Below, in pieces: positions 59,732 to 64,000 of a stretch of 64,000 nucleotides of DNA. How positions within the stretch are numbered: the stretch's first letter is position 1; every line of letters begins with the position of its first letter. The notes under the pieces were generated by a model. It was not told the origin of the DNA and did not search any database. It saw only the letters and a list, made by a program, of their open reading frames with translations. Where the stretch lies: positions 1-64,000 of the forward strand of contig JAENYT010000007.1 of NCBI GenBank assembly GCA_016841665.1, in the 5' to 3' direction. A program made the position numbers and the translations under genes. This DNA is from Methanobacteriota archaeon (GTDB taxonomy: Archaea > Halobacteriota > Methanomicrobia > Methanomicrobiales > Methanomicrobiaceae).

Positions 59732-61216
59732 TTAGTGCCTGAAGTACCGGATACCGGTAAATAGCATGGCCACGTTCAGGCGGTTTGCCGCTTCGATGAC
59801 TTCTGCATCGCGGATCGATCCGCCGGGCTGGACGAGGGCTGTCGCCCCGGCCTCTGCTGCGACCTCGAGCGTGTCAGGGAAGGGAAGGAACGCATCGGAG
59901 GCGACCGAGCACCCCTCGAGGGACCGCCGGGCCTTCTCGATGGCGATCTTTGCCGCGTCCACCCGGCTCATCTGGCCGGCGCCGATGCCGATCACCCCAT
60001 GCTCGTCGGCGAAGATGATCGTGTTGCTCTTGGTGTGTTTGCATACCTTCCAGGCTAGCTGCAGCCCCTGCAGCTCCTTTGCATCGGGATCCCTGTCGGA
60101 GACGACCTCCCACGACTCCGTGTAGTCCGGGGTCCGCTGCACGAGTGCCCCCCCGTCGATTGACCTGATGCGATCGGCAACAATCGGTTCCGGCAGGGTG
60201 AGCACACGCATATTCTCCTTTGTCTTCATGGCTTCGAGGCCGTCATCCGTAAATGAGGGGGCGATGACGACCTCCACGAATGTCGCGCAGATCTCTTCGG
60301 CGAGGGCGGCATCGATCTCCCTGTTGAAGGCGATCACCGATCCGTATGCGGACACGGGATCGACCTCGCGTGCGGCAATGTATGCCTCAAGGGCCGAGGA
60401 GCCGATCGCCACGCCGCAGGGATTGTTGTGCTTGACGATTACCGCACAGGGCTCGTTGAATTCGCGGACCAGCCCCACGGCGGCGTCCGCATCAAGGTAG
60501 TTGTTGTAGGACATCTGCTTGCCCTGCAGGGGGACCTGCGCTGCAATGCCCTCCGTGCCATAGACGGCAGCCTGCTGGTGGGGATTTTCCCCGTAGCGGA
60601 GAACCCTCCCGTTTCCGAACTGCACGGTGTACACCCCGGGAAACAAGCCGTCAAAGCCATGGAGATAATTGCTGATGGCGGCATCGTAGACTGCGGTACG
60701 GGCAAACGCCTTTTTCGCAAGATCAAGGCGCAGCTCCGGGGAAAATTCGCCGCGTGCCACCGCATCCGCAACGGCAGGGTAGTCGGCCGGGTCCACCACT
60801 ACGGCAACGTCCCGGTAGTTCTTCGCCGCGGCACGGATCATTGCCGGGCCTCCTATGTCGATGTACTCCACCAGCTCGGCGAGCGGCAGATCCTTTCCCG
60901 CCATCATCTCGAAGGGATAGAGGTTGACCGCCAGCAGGTCGATACCTTCGATGCCGTGCTCCTCCATCACCGCATCATCGATGCCGCGCCGCCCGAGAAG
61001 CCCGCCGTGGATCTTCGGGTGTAGCGTCTTGACCCGCCCGTCCATCATCTCCGGCGACCCGGTGTACGCGGAGACCTCGGTGTACCCGATGCCCGCTTCA
61101 CCAAGCGCCTTCCCCGTGCCTCCGGAACTGAGGATCTTCACCCCGTTGTCCGCAAGCACCCTTGCAAGGTCAACAATCCCGGTTTTGTCCCAGACAGAGA
61201 GGAGTGCCCGTTTCAT
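59732..61216 (-). CDS. purH: Bifunctional AICAR formyltransferase/IMP cyclohydrolase
   Basis: Performs the last two steps of de novo IMP synthesis. The 494-residue protein begins MKRALLSVWDKTGIVDLARV with the MGS-like cyclohydrolase domain (ILSSGGTGKALGEAGIGYTE) and continues with the transformylase domain, which has the catalytic Lys-His block AVIVKHNNPCGVAIG and the KQMSYNNYLDADAAVGLV motif. Many archaea use separate PurP/PurO proteins instead, so this bacterial-type fusion is a useful marker of Methanomicrobia. It stands alone. Confidence 0.97.
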   Translation of the reverse strand: MKRALLSVWDKTGIVDLARVLADNGVKILSSGGTGKALGEAGIGYTEVSAYTGSPEMMDGRVKTLHPKIHGGLLGRRGIDDAVMEEHGIEGIDLLAVNLYPFEMMAGKDLPLAELVEYIDIGGPAMIRAAAKNYRDVAVVVDPADYPAVADAVARGEFSPELRLDLAKKAFARTAVYDAAISNYLHGFDGLFPGVYTVQFGNGRVLRYGENPHQQAAVYGTEGIAAQVPLQGKQMSYNNYLDADAAVGLVREFNEPCAVIVKHNNPCGVAIGSSALEAYIAAREVDPVSAYGSVIAFNREIDAALAEEICATFVEVVIAPSFTDDGLEAMKTKENMRVLTLPEPIVADRIRSIDGGALVQRTPDYTESWEVVSDRDPDAKELQGLQLAWKVCKHTKSNTIIFADEHGVIGIGAGQMSRVDAAKIAIEKARRSLEGCSVASDAFLPFPDTLEVAAEAGATALVQPGGSIRDAEVIEAANRLNVAMLFTGIRYFRH

Positions 61217-61374
61217 AGCCTGACATATGAACGTTTATCCACTAAAAAGGTAGGTTCTCCCGCGATGTTTGGGGAAATGAACGTCAGGGCCGAACGGCTC
61301 CGGCGCACCGGCCCCGCCACGGAACACCTGCCTGCACAGCATCGCTTATTGCCTCTGCAGGAGACCTTGTTCGC

Positions 61375-62757
61375 GTGAAACCAACGTCCCTCAAGAGGTT
61401 TCTCTTCTGGTGTCCCCGGTGCAACATCCCCCTGCTGGCGCGACAGTGCAGCTGCGGGGAGACGGGAAGGGAACTGCCCCTCCTCCAGCCCTACGATGTC
61501 CGTCCGGTGCTCGCACATGACCGGGAGCTCATCATTGCGCTGCTCAGGGAACGCTTCGGCACGGACACCATCCCCCGCATCGTCCTGTTCAATAAAACCG
61601 GAGGCCTCGACCGGAACGATCTCATCATCGCCAATGGAAGACGCTTCGGCTGGCTTTCGTTCGATCCCTGCACGAGAAAGTATGCACTCGATATCTCATT
61701 CGAGGCGCTCGACGCTCTTGCGCCTTCGGCAAGATCGGGCATCATCGATATCACCGAAATTATGGATCGCTCGGGGGGCAGACGGCTTGGCGGAAAACGG
61801 ATCCAGGTCGATACCGATGTACCGGACGGGTGCGTGATCCTGCGTGCGGGACACCTCTGGGGAATCGGCCACCTTTCGGGCGGCAGTGTCCGCGTGCGCA
61901 AACTCGGCCCCCTCAACGCCACAGCGTATCCTGACCCGGCGTGGGAGGACGCGGTGCAACAGAACCGGCGGCACCTGAAAAATCTTGAACGCCACGCCAT
62001 ACGGTTCATACGGCAGCATACCCGGGGACAAAAACGGGTGAATGTCTCGTTTTCAGGAGGAAAAGACAGCACGGTGGTGCTCGAGCTTGCACAGAGAGCC
62101 GGGATCGAGGAGGCATACTTCGTCAACACGGGCCTCGAATTTCCCGAAACACTGGAGTATGTCCGATCAAGGGGGATCCAGGAGGTTCGCTGCAACGCAG
62201 ATTTCTGGCATGCGGTAAGGCTACGCGGGCTGCCGGCTAAGGATGATCGCTGGTGCTGCGAGCTGCTCAAGCTCGAACCGGCAAAGCAATGGCTCGAATC
62301 TCGGGGCCCGTGCATCACCGTGCAGGGGAACCGGGCGTACGAGTCGTTTGCCCGGGCGAATCTGCCGGCGGTCGCACCCAACCCCCATTTCCCCGGGCAG
62401 GTGAACATCTCCCCCATCCTGACCTGGCGGGCGCTGGAGGTCTTTCTCTATATCTGGTGGCGCCATCTTCCCTGCAACCCGCTGTATGAAGAGGGATTTG
62501 AGCGGGTGGGGTGCTGGATCTGCCCGGCGATGCTCGAGAGCGAGCTGGAACGCACCCGCGAGCTCCACCCTGATCTGATCTCCCGGTGGATAGAAGTGGT
62601 GCATGCATGGGCGGAGTCCCGCAGGCTGGATGAGGACATCGTCACCTGCGGCATCTGGCGCTGGAAGAACCCCCCTCCCAAGATCAGGGAGCTGGCAAAG
62701 GAGCATGGCATCGAATTGCCGGACAATATGCATAAGAAAACCAAAAAAAACAGGTAA
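61375..62757 (+). CDS. Zinc-ribbon, PUA-like and PAPS-reductase-like iron-sulfur protein
   Basis: A 460-residue protein with three parts. The N-terminal zinc ribbon has C13, C16, C25 and C27 (FWCPRCNIPLLARQCSCGE). A PUA-like RNA-binding region spans ~135-190. A PAPS reductase/PP-loop ATPase domain has the P-loop SFSGGKDSTVVLEL (~225-238). The latter carries Cys-Cys (RWCCELLKLEP, ~293) and CxxC (GCWICPAM, ~379-382), the [4Fe-4S] pattern of APS reductases. The PUA region and zinc ribbon suggest an RNA substrate, so sulfur transfer to tRNA is more likely than sulfate reduction. GTG 61375 is the start. Members are found throughout methanogens without a known reaction. Confidence 0.85.
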   Translation: MKPTSLKRFLFWCPRCNIPLLARQCSCGETGRELPLLQPYDVRPVLAHDRELIIALLRERFGTDTIPRIVLFNKTGGLDRNDLIIANGRRFGWLSFDPCTRKYALDISFEALDALAPSARSGIIDITEIMDRSGGRRLGGKRIQVDTDVPDGCVILRAGHLWGIGHLSGGSVRVRKLGPLNATAYPDPAWEDAVQQNRRHLKNLERHAIRFIRQHTRGQKRVNVSFSGGKDSTVVLELAQRAGIEEAYFVNTGLEFPETLEYVRSRGIQEVRCNADFWHAVRLRGLPAKDDRWCCELLKLEPAKQWLESRGPCITVQGNRAYESFARANLPAVAPNPHFPGQVNISPILTWRALEVFLYIWWRHLPCNPLYEEGFERVGCWICPAMLESELERTRELHPDLISRWIEVVHAWAESRRLDEDIVTCGIWRWKNPPPKIRELAKEHGIELPDNMHKKTKKNR

Positions 62758-62817
62758 ATGCCAGTATTAATCGAATCAGAGGCCAAAATTGACGTATAAT
62801 CCCCCGGATCATGAAAA

Positions 62818-62828
62818 AACATATATAG
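62818..62828 (+). promoter_or_regulatory. TATA box of the grpE-dnaK operon
   Basis: AACATATATAG lies about 58-68 bases before the grpE ATG, leaving a leader of roughly 35-40 bases. No heat-shock operator was identified. Confidence 0.55.
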
Positions 62829-62885
62829 AACCACATTCCTATAGTAATGATGTACGCTGATTAGTATCCAATGGCAGGTAGTTGA

Positions 62886-63440
62886 ATGGAGGAAAAAAAC
62901 CTGGAGCAGGAAGGATTGAACAGCAATTCATCCGCAAAAAACGAGTCTGCCCAGGGTGAGATCCCCGCGTCGGAAGCAGCATTGCAGGAAGCGGATCTTG
63001 CCAGGGAGCTTGAGGAGCTCCAGCAGAAGTACAGCGAACTCAGTGACCGCTGTCTGCGCCTTGCCGCAGATTTTGAAAACTACAAAAAGCGTGTTGCCAG
63101 GGATCAGGAGATGCGCATCAACGCGGCGGTTGAGGCATTCGCTGGGGACATACTCGAGGTTGCCGACAACCTCGAACGCGCGACCACGGCGGAGGATGAA
63201 AACCTTCGTGAAGGGCTTGAACAGATCAGGAAACTCCTCATGGCCATTTTCAAAAACCATGAGATCGCCCCCATCGAAAGTCTCCACGAGAGGTTCGACC
63301 CCGAACTGCAGGAAGCGATCGCGTATATCCCTTCCGAACACGATGAAGGAATCGTCATCGATGAGCTGATTCGCGGGTATCGCATGAAAGACAAGGTAAT
63401 CAGATGCGCAAAGGTTGCAGTATCAAGAGGTAACGATTAG
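62886..63440 (+). CDS. grpE: Nucleotide exchange factor GrpE
   Basis: Cofactor of DnaK that releases ADP. The 184-residue protein has the acidic low-complexity N-terminus, the long dimer helix (ELEELQQKYSELSDRCLRLA), and the conserved FENYKKRVARDQEMRI and LLMAIFKNHEIAPIESLHER blocks, ending in the beta domain (ELIRGYRMKDKVIRCAKVAV). It precedes dnaK by 13 bases with GGAGG between. The Hsp70 system in archaea is thought to have come from bacteria by transfer; dnaJ would be expected next, outside the window. Confidence 0.96.
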   Translation: MEEKNLEQEGLNSNSSAKNESAQGEIPASEAALQEADLARELEELQQKYSELSDRCLRLAADFENYKKRVARDQEMRINAAVEAFAGDILEVADNLERATTAEDENLREGLEQIRKLLMAIFKNHEIAPIESLHERFDPELQEAIAYIPSEHDEGIVIDELIRGYRMKDKVIRCAKVAVSRGND

Positions 63441-63450
63441 GAGGTTTTGA

Positions 63451-64000
<550 letters not shown>

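Overview
The window is archaeal chromosome, almost certainly from a methanogen of the order Methanomicrobiales. The evidence is a full archaellum (arl) operon followed by a bacterial-type chemotaxis operon with the archaeal adaptor CheF, hypusine-type IF-5A, ABCE1, pelota, PAN ATPases, archaeosine enzymes, an archaeal RNase P RNA, the small subunit of the archaeal phosphomevalonate dehydratase, and methanogen-associated families (a methanogenesis-marker-11-like protein, an MJ_1487-type radical SAM protein, a beta-RFAP synthase-like GHMP protein, a lone hydrogenase maturation protease). Genes are tightly packed and often joined by ATGA overlaps. TATA elements and near-leaderless starts are visible at several promoters. 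The genus cannot be told from the sequence alone.

Layout. 0-7.6 kb: amino-acid and cofactor metabolism (homoserine dehydrogenase with a separate ACT protein, NAD kinase, IMPase/FBPase), IF-5A coupled to agmatinase, and a membrane-anchored exported protein. 8.0-14.9 kb: archaellin, then arlD/E-like, arlG, arlF, arlH, arlI and arlJ. An unrecognised, very acidic two-helix membrane protein follows with zero spacing (14.9-16.2 kb). 16.3-22.7 kb: cheF, then cheY, cheB, cheA, cheC, cheD and a secreted beta-propeller protein whose start overlaps cheD. No cheR, cheW or receptor gene is in view.

24.3-29.4 kb: a compact ribosome-rescue neighbourhood of ABCE1, an EMC6-like membrane protein, an NFACT (Rqc2/NEMF) protein and pelota. 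An FKBP chaperone lies next to it, and two different proteasome-activating ATPases follow at 33.2-36.0 kb, so splitting of stalled ribosomes, handling of nascent chains and proteasomal degradation are encoded within about 12 kb. 30-33 kb: a CYTH enzyme, a phosphoesterase, a radical SAM protein and an isoprenoid enzyme. 36-42 kb: aMBF1, triosephosphate isomerase, an XRE-CBS regulator, the RNase P RNA (minus strand, about 38,060-38,395), AMMECR1, and the archaeosine pair tgtA-arcS.

42-54 kb: an NfnAB/SudAB-like flavoprotein pair with a methyltransferase, a GHMP protein, a DUF2148 iron-sulfur protein, a broken pyridoxal kinase gene, a TPR protein, a sugar-nucleotide/glycosyltransferase operon, and a sodium:solute symporter with a 34-residue companion. 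54-57.8 kb: ilvN, ilvB and a citramalate/isopropylmalate synthase in one overlapping operon. 58-59.7 kb: a DUF4013 membrane protein, an AT-rich island, and a truncated second DUF4013 copy. 59.7-64 kb: purH, a zinc-ribbon/PUA/PAPS-reductase-like iron-sulfur protein, then grpE and the start of dnaK.

No tRNA, rRNA, CRISPR array or intact insertion sequence was seen. The points most worth a second look are the ribosome-rescue/proteasome neighbourhood, the acidic protein coupled to arlJ, the propeller coupled to cheD, the PAN pair, the decayed kinase, the AT-rich island with its truncated paralog, and several very short coding or regulatory elements.
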